Notes: generated from the sequence alone by a model not told the origin. A stretch of 64,000 bases of DNA from Pseudoalteromonas sp. SMS1 (GCF_021530565.1 NZ_JAKGBI010000004.1:62001-126000), one strand, 5' to 3'; positions 54,245-63,395 are shown, numbered from the stretch's first letter. Numbers and translations: made by a program.

Positions 54245-55504
54245 TTATCTAATGAGCACTGAATCAGCCTGAGTAAACGCATCATATCCAGAGACAATGA
54301 TTTCGTCACCCTCTTGTAACCCAGCTTTTATTTCAATATCTTTCAAACTGCTTGATCCCAGCTCAATGGGGACTTTATGTGCCATGTTGTTGCGCACTCG
54401 ATATGCAATGTGTCCGCCCATATTTAAAAAGGGTCCGCGTTTAATTTTGAGCACATTTTCTTTATTCTCGAGCTGTATGCGTGCCAATACTCGCTGATTT
54501 TGGCGTATGCCCTGAATGTCTTGCTGTAGAAATTTAACTCGCGTGGTGACTTCTCTATTATTCACCTCGGGGGAAATGGCACTGAGCACTCCGGTAAGCT
54601 CTTGCGCGCCTACTCGCATTATCACTGGCATGGCCAGCCCTAATTCGTTGGCATAGCTCTCGGGCACTTGTAGTTCAACTTCATATGCAGATAGGTCGAC
54701 TAGGCGCATTAGTGCCTCATTTTGGGCAACCGCGGCTTTGTTGGGGACTAAAAGGTTACCCACAATACCTTCAACGGTGGCACGCACCTGCAGGTTATGC
54801 ACTCGACGCGCCGCTTCATCAACTACCAGCTTTTGTCTTTCGTAACGGCTTTTAGCTGAGGCAAGCTCAAACTTTAGCGTGTCCTGTCCAAGCTCAGCCT
54901 CTTGCTGGGCGTGGGCATAGTTCAATTTGGCCCTTGCAAAGTCATCCTCAGCCTGCTCCAGATCAATACGACTAATTAAACTCGATTTAATAGAGAGTTG
55001 CGCACGACGGTTTTCTCGCTCTGCCGCATCAAGGGACACCCTGGCAAGGTCTAACGATTTGGTGAGTGCTAAGGCTTGACGGCGTGATTCTAATTTTTGT
55101 CGCTGCCACTCTCCCTCCAGCCTGGTTAACTCAGAACGTTGCTGCTTGAGTGCATTACTGAGTTCAGGGCTGCTGAGTTCTACAATTAATTGGCCAACGT
55201 GCACCTTATCACCAGCTTTAACGTGTAAAGTGGCAACGCCAACTTCAGGGCTGTAAACTGTTGGGGCGTGTGCTGCAACGATTTTGCCATTTGCACTCAC
55301 CTCTCTGACTAGGGTCCCCAGTTCAACATGAGCAATGTCCAAATCTTGCTTTGCAACAGACAACTGCGCCTTTGCCTGTGACATAACCCCATAGCCAACT
55401 GCGGTAAGGAGCAAAAATAGACTAAGTCCCAGTACTTTTTTTCGTTGCCAAATGGGGCGCGGGTCCTGCAATACAACATCTTGTCCACGTGTGTCCTTAA
55501 TCAT
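54245..55504 (-). CDS. HlyD-type periplasmic adaptor protein
   Basis: The 419-residue protein has an N-terminal membrane anchor (KVLGLSLFLLLTAVGYGVMS), a lipoyl half-motif (VSANGKIVAAHAPTVYSPEV), a long coiled-coil hairpin rich in Arg, Glu and Gln (about 110-245), the second lipoyl half and a beta-barrel. This is a MacA-like membrane fusion protein linking the permeases to an outer-membrane channel; no TolC homologue is encoded nearby. It is the first gene of the six-gene operon, starting about 28 bases after the inferred sigma-54 start. Confidence 0.9.
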   Translation of the reverse strand: MIKDTRGQDVVLQDPRPIWQRKKVLGLSLFLLLTAVGYGVMSQAKAQLSVAKQDLDIAHVELGTLVREVSANGKIVAAHAPTVYSPEVGVATLHVKAGDKVHVGQLIVELSSPELSNALKQQRSELTRLEGEWQRQKLESRRQALALTKSLDLARVSLDAAERENRRAQLSIKSSLISRIDLEQAEDDFARAKLNYAHAQQEAELGQDTLKFELASAKSRYERQKLVVDEAARRVHNLQVRATVEGIVGNLLVPNKAAVAQNEALMRLVDLSAYEVELQVPESYANELGLAMPVIMRVGAQELTGVLSAISPEVNNREVTTRVKFLQQDIQGIRQNQRVLARIQLENKENVLKIKRGPFLNMGGHIAYRVRNNMAHKVPIELGSSSLKDIEIKAGLQEGDEIIVSGYDAFTQADSVLIR

Positions 55505-55542
55505 GGTGTTTCCTATTTATCATTCACATGCTGTAGATGAAT

Positions 55543-55556
55543 ACCAACTTCGTGCC
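55543..55556 (-). promoter_or_regulatory. Sigma-54-like promoter of the export operon
   Basis: On the minus strand TTGGCACGAAGTTGGT has GG at the -24 position (55555-55556) and, after ten bases, GT instead of the usual GC at -12. One mismatch from consensus, correctly placed upstream of the adaptor gene in an operon encoding a sigma-54 activator. Confidence 0.6.
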
Positions 55557-55608
55557 AAAATTAAACTATTGTTTTTATTGGGTTTTTAATTTTATAACTG
55601 CAATAAAC

Positions 55609-55643
55609 CTGTCCGCGGACAGAAAATGTGTCCGCTGCGGACA
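55609..55643. promoter_or_regulatory. Two palindromic activator sites
   Basis: CTGTCCGCGGACAG (55609-55622) is a perfect palindrome and TGTCCGCTGCGGACA (55629-55643) is the same with a one-base centre. Their centres are about 21 bases apart, two helical turns, and AGCGGACAC at 55664 gives a further half-site. They lie about 60-90 bases upstream of the sigma-54 promoter, as expected for binding of the operon's own response regulator. Confidence 0.75.
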
Positions 55644-55737
55644 GGTTTGTAACCAATCACGTAGCGGACACATTTTTAAGTGCGCACAGGCGCGTAAAAC
55701 GCTATAGTGACTAAAAATTGAAAATGGGGTCTTGGCC

Positions 55738-56208
55738 ATGAGACTGGTCTTAGTTATTTTATTGAGCTTGCTCAGTGCGACGCTAGCAGCGGCACCAGAG
55801 AACATCGTGCTAATACGACATGCAGAGAAGCAAAAAGGGGTTAACCCCTCTTTAACAATACAGGGAATTGAGCGCGCGAAGCGCTTTGCAGACATGATGT
55901 TACCGCTCGAACCCTCAATGCTTTACTCAACAAACTACCACCGCACAAAGGCAACACTTGCCCCACTCGCAGATATGATAGATACACATATTTCAATCTA
56001 CAATGCTGGCAATTTAGATGGGTTTGCGAGGGAATTGAAACAAAAATCGGGCACCGTGATCGTCGCCGGTCACAGCAATACAACGCCCGTTTTGGTCAAA
56101 TTATTAACTGGCCGCGAGGTCAGTATTAATGAAGACGAGTTTGACAAAGTATTTATTATTACCAATCTTGAAGAGACACCTATCTTGCAAGTCAAAAGTT
56201 CAGATTAA
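55738..56208 (+). CDS. Secreted histidine phosphatase
   Basis: The ATG at 55738 starts a signal peptide (MRLVLVILLSLLSATLAAA); an in-frame TTG two codons earlier is less likely. The mature protein has the phosphoglycerate mutase-like phosphohistidine motif, here IVLIRHAEKQ, and the second His in VIVAGHSNTTP. The enzyme is short (156 residues), like SixA-type phosphatases but exported, so it acts on a periplasmic phosphoester that cannot be named. It diverges from the export operon, and the palindromes lie just upstream of it, so its expression may be linked. Confidence 0.87.
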   Translation: MRLVLVILLSLLSATLAAAPENIVLIRHAEKQKGVNPSLTIQGIERAKRFADMMLPLEPSMLYSTNYHRTKATLAPLADMIDTHISIYNAGNLDGFARELKQKSGTVIVAGHSNTTPVLVKLLTGREVSINEDEFDKVFIITNLEETPILQVKSSD

Positions 56209-56355
56209 TAAAACTCAAGACATGGTTATCTCACAGCTGGTCGATGTAATAGACTGTAATATTTATCCACCAGCTTTCTCCTTATAGTGTACTCATTCAA
56301 AACAAACATAGTCGGCCAACCAGTTTAGGCTAAATATAGATGGAGTACAGGTTAT

Positions 56356-56550
56356 ATGTCTTTTATTTCCCCGCCAGGGTCGTACAAATCAAGTTGTCGT
56401 AACATAATCTTTGAGGGCAGACCCGGAGAAACGGAGTGCCATATTATCGCGTTATGTCAAAGAGAAGATGGCAGCTGGGTGGAAAGTAAACTGAAATATG
56501 ACATCGCTAACATCGATGGCAAACTCACATGGTGTCCTGATTCAAAGTAA
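56356..56550 (+). CDS. Single-repeat cyanovirin-N homology (CVNH) protein
   Basis: The 64-residue protein matches one half of the CVNH fold: SYKSSCRNIIFEG at the start and LCQREDGSWVESKL followed by NIDGKLTW at the end, where cyanovirins have C-R-N-I, C-x-x-x-D-G and N-x-D-G-x-L-x-W. It has no signal peptide, and two of the usual four Cys plus one extra. CVNH proteins bind mannose-type glycans, but a full domain normally needs two repeats, so this one may dimerise or have lost lectin activity. Recognition is by eye. Confidence 0.7.
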   Translation: MSFISPPGSYKSSCRNIIFEGRPGETECHIIALCQREDGSWVESKLKYDIANIDGKLTWCPDSK

Positions 56551-56585
56551 TTCCCTTTTAAAACATGCATCAATACGTCGATAAT

Positions 56586-56608
56586 GGGCCTAGGCATGGG
56601 CCTTTTTT
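56586..56608 (+). terminator. Weak terminator after the CVNH gene
   Basis: GGGCCTAGGCATGGGCC can pair as GGCC/GGCC or AGGC/GCCT and is followed by TTTTTT. It is short but T-rich, in the right place after the CVNH stop codon. Confidence 0.4.
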
Positions 56609-56622
56609 CTCCTTATTATCCA

Positions 56623-58065
56623 TTACAGCAAATCAAACAGTACATTCAAACCTTCCACCATTTGTTGCTCAGCTTGTCCTGCAAATCCAAGACGAATATG
56701 GGTAAAGTGTGTTTTTTTGGGGCAGTGGCAGAAGCTCTGCTCAGTATGCGCATAGATCCCCGCTTGCAGTAGCCTGTCTGGTAGCTGGGACACGTCTTGT
56801 TTTAAGTCTACCCAATACGCCATCCCGCCTTGCGGTTTAATGTAGTGGATATCATACCCATCGGCTTGAAAGCTGCTAAGCGCCTTATCCATCGCTTCAG
56901 CGCGCTGCCGATACAACTTAGTCATTCGCCGTAAATGACGCTCAAAGTGACCTGACGACATCCAATCCGCAATGGCCAACTGCATAAGCGCATCATTTTT
57001 ATGGTTGACTATCTGCTTCAAGGCAGTTAGATGATTAAGTACAGGCTTTGAAGCCGTTACATACCCCATACGAGCACCAGCAAACATAATCTTAGAAAAC
57101 GTGGCTAAATAAATCACTATGTGAGCAGGGTCATGCGCTGCCATAGGCTGAAGCGGTGGACAACTGTAGTGAAATTCATGATCATAATCATCTTCAATAA
57201 TAAAAACACCATGTTTCACACAGAGTTGGTATATTGCCATGCGCCGAGAGACTGGCATTGTCACCGTTGTTGGGTACTGGTGTAGTGGCGTCAAATAGAG
57301 CAACTTTACCTCATGTTTTGACAAGCAGTTCGACAACGAATGCACGCATAACCCGTGCTCATCTTGCTCAATATCCAGAATATTAGCACCCGCCGCTTGG
57401 AAGGCCTTTCTTGCCGGTGGGTACCCCAGCGTTTCCATGGCAACGCCTTGGCCAGTTTGGATAAACGCTTGACCAATCAGAAACAAAGCTTCTTGAGAGC
57501 CATTACACACTAACATATCGTGACAAGTTAACCCCCTTGCTGTTCTCAAATAACTCCGTAACTGCGCCTTTAAAACCTCTTCTCCAGCGACGTTCTGATA
57601 GTGCAGCGACTGAGCACTGGCTTGTCGGCATACACGATTCATGCAGCGACGAAATTCGTCAAAGGGAAACCATGAGATATCGGGTAAGCCTCCAGCAAAA
57701 TTATATTTATACTGTCGCGTAGACGCATACTCAATCTCGCCAAACGTATAAGCAAACTGAGGTTCGATAGGCTGAGCGACTAACGCGTTGCTTGTTGCTT
57801 TCGCGCTTTCAATGACAGGTAATTGCGCATTGACCGTATAGCCCTTCCGGACCTTGGATAGCAGCCAGCCCTCTGCCACGAGGTTTTGCAGCGCAGCCAT
57901 AACAGTATGGCGGTTAACGTCAAATAGGAGACCTAATTGACGTGCAGAGGGAAGCGCATCACCAGGCATTAGCTGCCCGGATTTGATCGCGTCTCTGATT
58001 TGGTTAGCGAGTTGCAAATATTTTGCGTGTCGTGGGTCATCAACTAATGGGGTGCCTGAAAACAT
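56623..58065 (-). CDS. MocR-type regulator (GntR HTH plus aminotransferase domain)
   Basis: ATG 58065 (M-F-S-G-T-P-L) is preferred; the open frame extends 20 codons upstream without similarity. Residues 15-80 form a winged GntR HTH (LANQIRDAIKSGQLMPGDAL, then LPSARQLGLLFDVNRHTVM), and residues 120-480 a fold-type I aminotransferase domain with the N/D/K set: YLTPLHQYPT, IEDDYDHEF and TFSKIMFAGAR for the PLP lysine. MocR regulators use PLP or amine ligands as signals. It diverges from the GNAT/PaiB pair, its likely target. Confidence 0.92.
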   Translation of the reverse strand: MFSGTPLVDDPRHAKYLQLANQIRDAIKSGQLMPGDALPSARQLGLLFDVNRHTVMAALQNLVAEGWLLSKVRKGYTVNAQLPVIESAKATSNALVAQPIEPQFAYTFGEIEYASTRQYKYNFAGGLPDISWFPFDEFRRCMNRVCRQASAQSLHYQNVAGEEVLKAQLRSYLRTARGLTCHDMLVCNGSQEALFLIGQAFIQTGQGVAMETLGYPPARKAFQAAGANILDIEQDEHGLCVHSLSNCLSKHEVKLLYLTPLHQYPTTVTMPVSRRMAIYQLCVKHGVFIIEDDYDHEFHYSCPPLQPMAAHDPAHIVIYLATFSKIMFAGARMGYVTASKPVLNHLTALKQIVNHKNDALMQLAIADWMSSGHFERHLRRMTKLYRQRAEAMDKALSSFQADGYDIHYIKPQGGMAYWVDLKQDVSQLPDRLLQAGIYAHTEQSFCHCPKKTHFTHIRLGFAGQAEQQMVEGLNVLFDLL

Positions 58066-58250
58066 TGCGACTGAGCGAAAAAGAAAACATTTGCTCAGAG
58101 TACAAAACACATCCCACCAACACAAGCTGGTATAGCAAAAAATAAAATTCTGGTTGTTTTACTATGACCAGAAGTGGATATGCTAACACCCTACCTGATG
58201 AGTTTATTCTCATATCACGCGACGTAACAGCCTACACGTAAGGAGTTTTT

Positions 58251-58826
58251 ATGTTTGAGAAAATTATTTTAGAAACAGACAAAGTCCGGTTAGAACCCTT
58301 GTCATATGATCATTTAGAAGCGCTTCAAAAAGTGGGGAAAGACGAAGCTCTCTGGCAGTGGGTGCCAAGTAAATATTGCGAAAGCCCTGCCATATTGAAA
58401 CACTGGTTTGAACAAACCGCTCAATTTCATGCTAAAGAGCAACTTGTCTTTGCCATCATTGATTCTGCTACAAATTCGGTCGCAGGTAATACCCGTATTT
58501 TCCGTCTAGATGAGACCAACTTGCAAGCCGAAATTGGACATACTTTCATTGGTTTGAAGTGGCAACGAAGCCATATCAATACACACGCTAAATATTTATT
58601 ATTGAAACATGCCTTTGAGCAATTAGGCTTAGTACGGATTGAATTTCAGACCCATGAGCAAAACCACAAATCTCGCAGCGCAATTGCCAGATTAGGTGCG
58701 CACTTTGAAGGGATACATCTTAAAAATAGAATGTTACCCGACGGCCGTTTTCGTAACACAGCACGATTTAGTATTGTTGACGATATGTGGCCAGAAATTA
58801 AAGCACGTTTGGAGGGATGGCTATGA
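58251..58826 (+). CDS. GNAT acetyltransferase (RimJ/RimL-like)
   Basis: The 191-residue protein belongs to the Acetyltransf_3 group: VRLEPLSYDHLEAL at the start, then GNTRIFRLDETNLQAEIGHT and a C-terminal RIEFQTHEQNHKSRSAIARL, in which the N-x-x-S-R-x-A-I-x-R-L block is diagnostic. It would acetylate an amino group on a protein or small molecule. AAGGAG precedes the ATG. It overlaps the PaiB-like gene by four bases and diverges from the MocR regulator. Confidence 0.9.
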   Translation: MFEKIILETDKVRLEPLSYDHLEALQKVGKDEALWQWVPSKYCESPAILKHWFEQTAQFHAKEQLVFAIIDSATNSVAGNTRIFRLDETNLQAEIGHTFIGLKWQRSHINTHAKYLLLKHAFEQLGLVRIEFQTHEQNHKSRSAIARLGAHFEGIHLKNRMLPDGRFRNTARFSIVDDMWPEIKARLEGWL

Positions 58827-59407
58827 GTTACCCACCAAAAGATTATACAGAGTCGAACACCATTAAGCTGTTTGAAATCATTGAACACTACCCGTTGGCC
58901 ACTTTAATTTGCAACGCCTCGGGGTCTGAGTTACATAGCTGTCATATACCATTGAGCCTGTGTCGTGAAAGCCTCACATTGTTTGGTCATGCCAACCCAG
59001 CCAACCCCTTAAGGGAATTTATCGGCAAGCAAATCCACTGCATTTTTCATGGTCCAGATGCCTATCTTTCGCCAGCTCAAGTTAAGGGTATAAAACTACC
59101 TACTTGGGATTATGCAACGGTGCATATTGAAGCCACACTCCAAGCTGTTACAGCATTTGAAAAGCAGGTTCAGATTTTACAGCATATGCTACTTGCTTTT
59201 GAGGATAATGCTCAGCCGTGGCAACTCAGCACAGTGCCCGAAAAACAGCTCATCGCGATGTGTACCAGTTTATTGTTCTTTGAACTGAACATTACACAGA
59301 TAACAGGCCAGTTCAAATTAAGCCAAAATAAACCCGCTGATACCCGCGTAGAGATTGCAAACCTATTGCAGAACCGTGGCTCAACGATGAGCACGTATTA
59401 CCAATAA
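58823..59407 (+). CDS. FMN-binding split-barrel protein (PaiB family)
   Basis: ATG 58823 (M-S-Y-P-P-K) follows GGAGGG by six bases and overlaps the previous stop as ATGA; another ATG two codons earlier is less well placed. The 194-residue protein carries the PaiB pattern: LFEIIEHYPLATLICN, SCHIPL, GHANPANPL, HGPDAYLSP and PTWDYATVH. Family members bind FMN, and PaiB is named as a transcription regulator, though a flavin or heme role is also proposed. Together with a GNAT it recalls the paiA-paiB pair of Bacillus. Confidence 0.9.
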   Translation: MSYPPKDYTESNTIKLFEIIEHYPLATLICNASGSELHSCHIPLSLCRESLTLFGHANPANPLREFIGKQIHCIFHGPDAYLSPAQVKGIKLPTWDYATVHIEATLQAVTAFEKQVQILQHMLLAFEDNAQPWQLSTVPEKQLIAMCTSLLFFELNITQITGQFKLSQNKPADTRVEIANLLQNRGSTMSTYYQ

Positions 59408-59524
59408 GAAAGCAGCGCAGCCACTGCGCTTCTATTTACGACCAATTAAATTCGTCACATTACGGCATCATCTATGATAAATTACAAATAAGATATTAGC
59501 GCATCATAAAAAAACGGAGCACAG

Positions 59525-59818
59525 ATGGAAGTATTAGCGCAAAAACCTTACTGCTGGACTCTATTACGTGATCAACAAGATTATATTCTTTCAGCGGTAA
59601 ATAATGCTCGTGCACTCTCAACGTGTGAATTTCGCCTGATCGCAAGAGAAGTGCAACTTTATGAAACCTACGGCGAAGAAATTTTGGATGATCTTACGAG
59701 ACAAGTCACTCAATCCCCCAGCGCATTTAATGCGAGAATGATAAAAAACTTTTCCCAAGATGAAAGAGTCTCAGAAGCGTTTGCTTTATGGCACAAGAAA
59801 AGAGCACAGGCCAAATAA
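59525..59818 (+). CDS. Small hypothetical helical protein
   Basis: The 97-residue protein is predicted helical and charged, with SAVNNARALSTCEFRLIARE and a C-terminal basic end. It has no signal peptide or membrane helix. GGAG six bases before the ATG supports the start. No domain is recognised. Confidence 0.7.
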   Translation: MEVLAQKPYCWTLLRDQQDYILSAVNNARALSTCEFRLIAREVQLYETYGEEILDDLTRQVTQSPSAFNARMIKNFSQDERVSEAFALWHKKRAQAK

Positions 59819-59823
59819 CATAC

Positions 59824-59846
59824 AAAAAAGCCGCCCGAGGGCGGCT
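59824..59846 (-). terminator. Rho-independent terminator of the heat-shock gene
   Basis: On the minus strand AGCCGCCC pairs with GGGCGGCT and runs into TTTTTT, 35 bases after the Hsp20 stop. Confidence 0.9.
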
Positions 59847-59880
59847 GGTTGGAAACTTAACAACAAGTCACTAGGAGAAT

Positions 59881-60330
59881 TTAGCTATTTTCGATGAGCT
59901 TTGCGGACCCTATTTCAATCTTTCTGGGTTTCATCGCTTCTGGCACTTCTCTTTCTAAATCAATAACCAGAAGCCCGTTTTCTAACTCTGCCCCCAACAC
60001 TTTAATATGGTCGCCGAGCTGGAACTTGCGCTCGAAATTGCGCTCTGCAATACCTTGGTGAATAAACTTTCTTTCTTGTTGTGTCTCTTTATTGCTTTTT
60101 TCACCAGTTACTATAAGCGTATTATTTTCTGAATGTAACGACAGCTCTTGCTCTGAAAAGCCAGCCACCGCCATGGTAATTTGATACTTATCTTCATCCA
60201 AAGCTTCAATGTTGTAAGGTGGAAAACCCGATTGCTTTTCTGAACTTCTTTGTGCTGAGTCCATCAGGGATGCAAGGTGGTCTAGGCCAATGAATGAACG
60301 ATAAAGTGGTGATAGATCGACTGTACGCAT
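59881..60330 (-). CDS. ibpA: Small heat-shock protein (Hsp20/IbpA family)
   Basis: ATG 60330 gives M-R-T-V-D-L-S-P-L-Y-R-S, the usual IbpA start, and follows AGGA; nine codons of open frame upstream are discounted. The 149-residue protein has an alpha-crystallin domain with YNIEALDEDKYQITMAVAGF, LIVTGEKSN, RNFERKFQLGDHI and ENGLLVIDLERE, and a C-terminal K-I-E-I-G anchor. It holds unfolding proteins for refolding by DnaK and ClpB. A sigma-32-like promoter lies upstream and a terminator downstream. Confidence 0.95.
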   Translation of the reverse strand: MRTVDLSPLYRSFIGLDHLASLMDSAQRSSEKQSGFPPYNIEALDEDKYQITMAVAGFSEQELSLHSENNTLIVTGEKSNKETQQERKFIHQGIAERNFERKFQLGDHIKVLGAELENGLLVIDLEREVPEAMKPRKIEIGSAKLIENS

Positions 60331-60447
60331 AATTTTATCCTCGTTAAGCGATAACATCGCTAATTACCCTCTTAAATGAGCAGCAAAAAGCATTTAAAAC
60401 AAATAGTTAAATCAATTTAAGGCCCCTCTCGGCGACCTCATAACTAT

Positions 60448-60476
60448 ATCTATGGACATGCTCTATGCTTTTCAAG
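60448..60476 (-). promoter_or_regulatory. Sigma-32-like heat-shock promoter
   Basis: On the minus strand CTTGAAA (60470-60476) matches the -35 heat-shock element, and after 14 bases CCATAGAT (60448-60455) approximates the CCCCATnT -10 element. It lies about 115 bases upstream of the Hsp20 gene. The remaining 260-base gap shows nothing else. Confidence 0.6.
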
Positions 60477-60615
60477 AATTTTTTCAAAAAAATGCGAGAA
60501 TAAAATTTAAGTATTTGTTTTATAAAGATTTAAAATCATGCTTTTTGTACATTGGTGACCGCTATAAAATGACATCGGCCACCTGCTTTCAGGTCAATGC
60601 AACAACGGCAACAAA

Positions 60616-61728
60616 CTAGAACAAAGTGGTGTCTGAATTTGCTGTATGCTCTTTAAATAGAAAGCGTAACTCCTGGGGAGGCTTTTTCAAACTGCCTAAA
60701 ATCGCACTGATTTTTTCGGCATTGTCACCGAACTCCTCGATTAACCCTACCAAGCTATCACTGGAGCTGGCGATAAGTTCGTCTAAGTCATTTTCATCTT
60801 GTAAATCAAATTGGGAGATCAAACCAGAATCAAATAGCTGTGTTTTCAACTCGCGACTAGATTGAGATTTTGCATTTTTTAAATTCGCGAGTATTTCTCT
60901 ATTGGTTTTCTCAATGGACAAGATTTGCGCAACCATGTCTGCTCGGCGACTAAGATTACTAATAGCAAGTTCCAGCGCATCCATAACATGGGAACATATG
61001 TCAGCAAGTTCACCAACGTTTTTAACCAATAGAATACTGTTACCCCAATTAAATACCATGGGGCCATGCTCAAATTGATGAATACGCTCGAAATCTTCGT
61101 GGTGTAATAGGAGTTCTCGTTCTAGTTTTGCAACATTTCCTGAGGTACTGCCAAACTGCTCTCGACCTTTAAAGTGCACCACGGCACGCATATCTAAATT
61201 TGCCATCGTATTAATAAACACCCTTTGTAGCGCATTAAAGTCGCTGCAAAAATGCGTTGCCTGCATAAACAGGCTTATCGACTTCATACACGCATTCTGC
61301 CGCTGTAGGTCTAATAACAATGACTCTTTTTCAGCAATGTCAGCATGGGCCTCAAAGTAATCATGATCCGCTTCCAAAATATCAACGACTTTTGCTTTGA
61401 GCTTGTCTGGGTGCGTAGTTTTGCATACATAATCGTTTGCCCCTATCTCGAAAGCTTTCAGTCGGCAGTCAGACGAAGACAAGTTGGAAATAAATACAAT
61501 AGGCGTGTGGCTCAGATGCTCTACTTTTCTGAGTTCGCTGCACGTTGCGTAGCCATCGATGCCCTGCATGACAATATCAAGCAAAATGACATGAGGTTTC
61601 AATTGCATCGCAACTTTAATCCCCTCTTCACCGCTACACGCAACGGAGACTTCATATTCAGCAAACGTCTGTTGTAGTAGCGTTCTATAGGTTTTGTCAT
61701 CATCAATTACTAAAACACGGATCGACAT
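60616..61728 (-). CDS. Response regulator with coiled-coil and unknown output domain
   Basis: The 370-residue protein starts with a receiver (LVIDDDKTYRTLL, phospho-acceptor in VILLDIVMQGIDG, and K in YVCKTTHP). After a helical linker comes a GAF-like region (about 150-260) and another coiled coil, with no DNA-binding or enzymatic motif that I can see. It follows the hybrid kinase gene by 71 bases on the same strand, so they form a pair. Output is probably through protein contact. Confidence 0.88.
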   Translation of the reverse strand: MSIRVLVIDDDKTYRTLLQQTFAEYEVSVACSGEEGIKVAMQLKPHVILLDIVMQGIDGYATCSELRKVEHLSHTPIVFISNLSSSDCRLKAFEIGANDYVCKTTHPDKLKAKVVDILEADHDYFEAHADIAEKESLLLDLQRQNACMKSISLFMQATHFCSDFNALQRVFINTMANLDMRAVVHFKGREQFGSTSGNVAKLERELLLHHEDFERIHQFEHGPMVFNWGNSILLVKNVGELADICSHVMDALELAISNLSRRADMVAQILSIEKTNREILANLKNAKSQSSRELKTQLFDSGLISQFDLQDENDLDELIASSSDSLVGLIEEFGDNAEKISAILGSLKKPPQELRFLFKEHTANSDTTLF

Positions 61729-61799
61729 TTTAGGTCCTTTCTATTTACTAGCCTAAACACAATATAGACCGAAAATTAAAAAGCATGCGCCTCAATTGC

Positions 61800-63395
61800 C
61801 TAACGCACAGTTCTTTTTTTAAGCACATCTGTTATCTCTACTTTGCGATAAGGCTTAGCGATCACTCCATCGAATAAACTCTTCAGTTCACGCTCTCGAA
61901 ATATGTCCGCGGTTACGGCAACGACCGTGAGTGAAGGGATCTCAGCCTTTAACTTGTGCAACGCTTCAATACCTGACATTCCGGGTAAATTGATATCCAT
62001 AAAGCAGAGATCGAACTGCCTTAAAAATGGGCTGTTAAACAGACTTTCAGCACAATCAAAAATCTCAAATCGACATTCGACTTGTTTCAAAATAGTTTGC
62101 ATCAGTACTTGGTTTAGCGGGTTATCTTCGACAACACAAATGACATGCTCCCCCACATTGGTGTCTTCTATCTGTTGACCTTTTTCCGTCCCACTTGCCA
62201 GGTTTGCAGGTAAGGTAATGCGTATCTTGGTTCCCACACCTAATGTGCTCTCTAAATGAATATGACCGGCCATTAACGACAGTAACCCTTTACAAATACA
62301 TAGCCCCAGACCCGTCCCTTCTTTTTTGACCGCACCAACCTGTCGGTATTTATCAAATAGTAAACGTTGGTCTTGTTCACTTATGCCAGCGCCCTGATCA
62401 ATCACGTCGATAGCCAATTGCTGGTCAATCATTTGTGCGCTGAGCGTCACTTCTTGACCTTCACAACTATGTTTAATCGCATTGCTCAGTAAATTGCACA
62501 GCACCTGCGTTAGCTTAGTTTTATCTAAATTTAAGGACACACTTTGCAATTCAGCAGATAAAATCAAAACTAATTTCAACTGCGCTTGTTCTGCGCTGAC
62601 TTTCATCATTGCCAGCACGTCATGGATCAAAGGTGACAGCGCCGTCGGGGCCAGTTGCAGATCCATTTTACCGGCATCAATCTTTTCGAGATCCAGTACT
62701 GAATTTACAATGGCTAATAATTGCTTTGAACCAAAATCGATGTTTCGCACATACCCTTTTTGTGGTTCGTTTAAGCCTATCTGATTGGCTGGTTGCATCA
62801 ATAATTCAGTAAAGCCAACAATGGCGTTCAGCGGCGTACGTAACTCATGGCTGATATTTGACAAAAACTCATCTTTTGCCGCGTTTGCCAAGGTGATTTC
62901 TTTTATTCTCTTTCTTAATTCGAGCTGCGCGATTACTTGTCGACCCAATATGGTCAAGGTCTCTTTTTGGCATGCCGTGAGCTTCATCGGCTTTGAATCA
63001 ATGACACACAAAGTGCCAACCGCCTGACCAGAAAATGACCTCAACGGTGTGCCAGCATAAAAGCGAATTTTGGGCCCTCCAGTAACTAACGGGTTATCAA
63101 AAAAGCGTACATCGGCCGAAGCATCGCATATTTCAAAAACCTCATCTTGTAAGATTGCATGGCCACAAAAAGCAAACTCTCTGGGCGTTTCACTCGCATC
63201 TAACCCCACTTTGGATTTAAACCACTGTCGATGACTATCCAATAAGCTCACCAATGCAATCGGTGTACCACATATTTGGGACGCTAACTGGGTCAATTCA
63301 TCAAAACAGTGCTCCGCACTGGTGTCTAATATGTCATAATCAAGCAGTGACTTCAGTCTTTCACTCTCGTCACTGGGCAACTTAGCTGCTTCCAC
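61800..63395 (-). CDS. Cytoplasmic hybrid histidine kinase (GAF, HisKA, HATPase, receiver)
   Basis: The 531-residue protein has an N-terminal GAF domain (about 20-165, with IALVSLLDSHRQWFKSKVGL and FCGHAI), a HisKA domain with NISHELRTPLNAIVG, an HATPase domain (VIDQGAGIS, GTGLGLCI) and a C-terminal receiver with FMDINLPGMSG. There is no membrane helix, so it senses a cytoplasmic signal through the GAF domain. It precedes the response regulator gene in the same direction. Confidence 0.92.
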   Translation of the reverse strand: MEAAKLPSDESERLKSLLDYDILDTSAEHCFDELTQLASQICGTPIALVSLLDSHRQWFKSKVGLDASETPREFAFCGHAILQDEVFEICDASADVRFFDNPLVTGGPKIRFYAGTPLRSFSGQAVGTLCVIDSKPMKLTACQKETLTILGRQVIAQLELRKRIKEITLANAAKDEFLSNISHELRTPLNAIVGFTELLMQPANQIGLNEPQKGYVRNIDFGSKQLLAIVNSVLDLEKIDAGKMDLQLAPTALSPLIHDVLAMMKVSAEQAQLKLVLILSAELQSVSLNLDKTKLTQVLCNLLSNAIKHSCEGQEVTLSAQMIDQQLAIDVIDQGAGISEQDQRLLFDKYRQVGAVKKEGTGLGLCICKGLLSLMAGHIHLESTLGVGTKIRITLPANLASGTEKGQQIEDTNVGEHVICVVEDNPLNQVLMQTILKQVECRFEIFDCAESLFNSPFLRQFDLCFMDINLPGMSGIEALHKLKAEIPSLTVVAVTADIFRERELKSLFDGVIAKPYRKVEITDVLKKRTVR

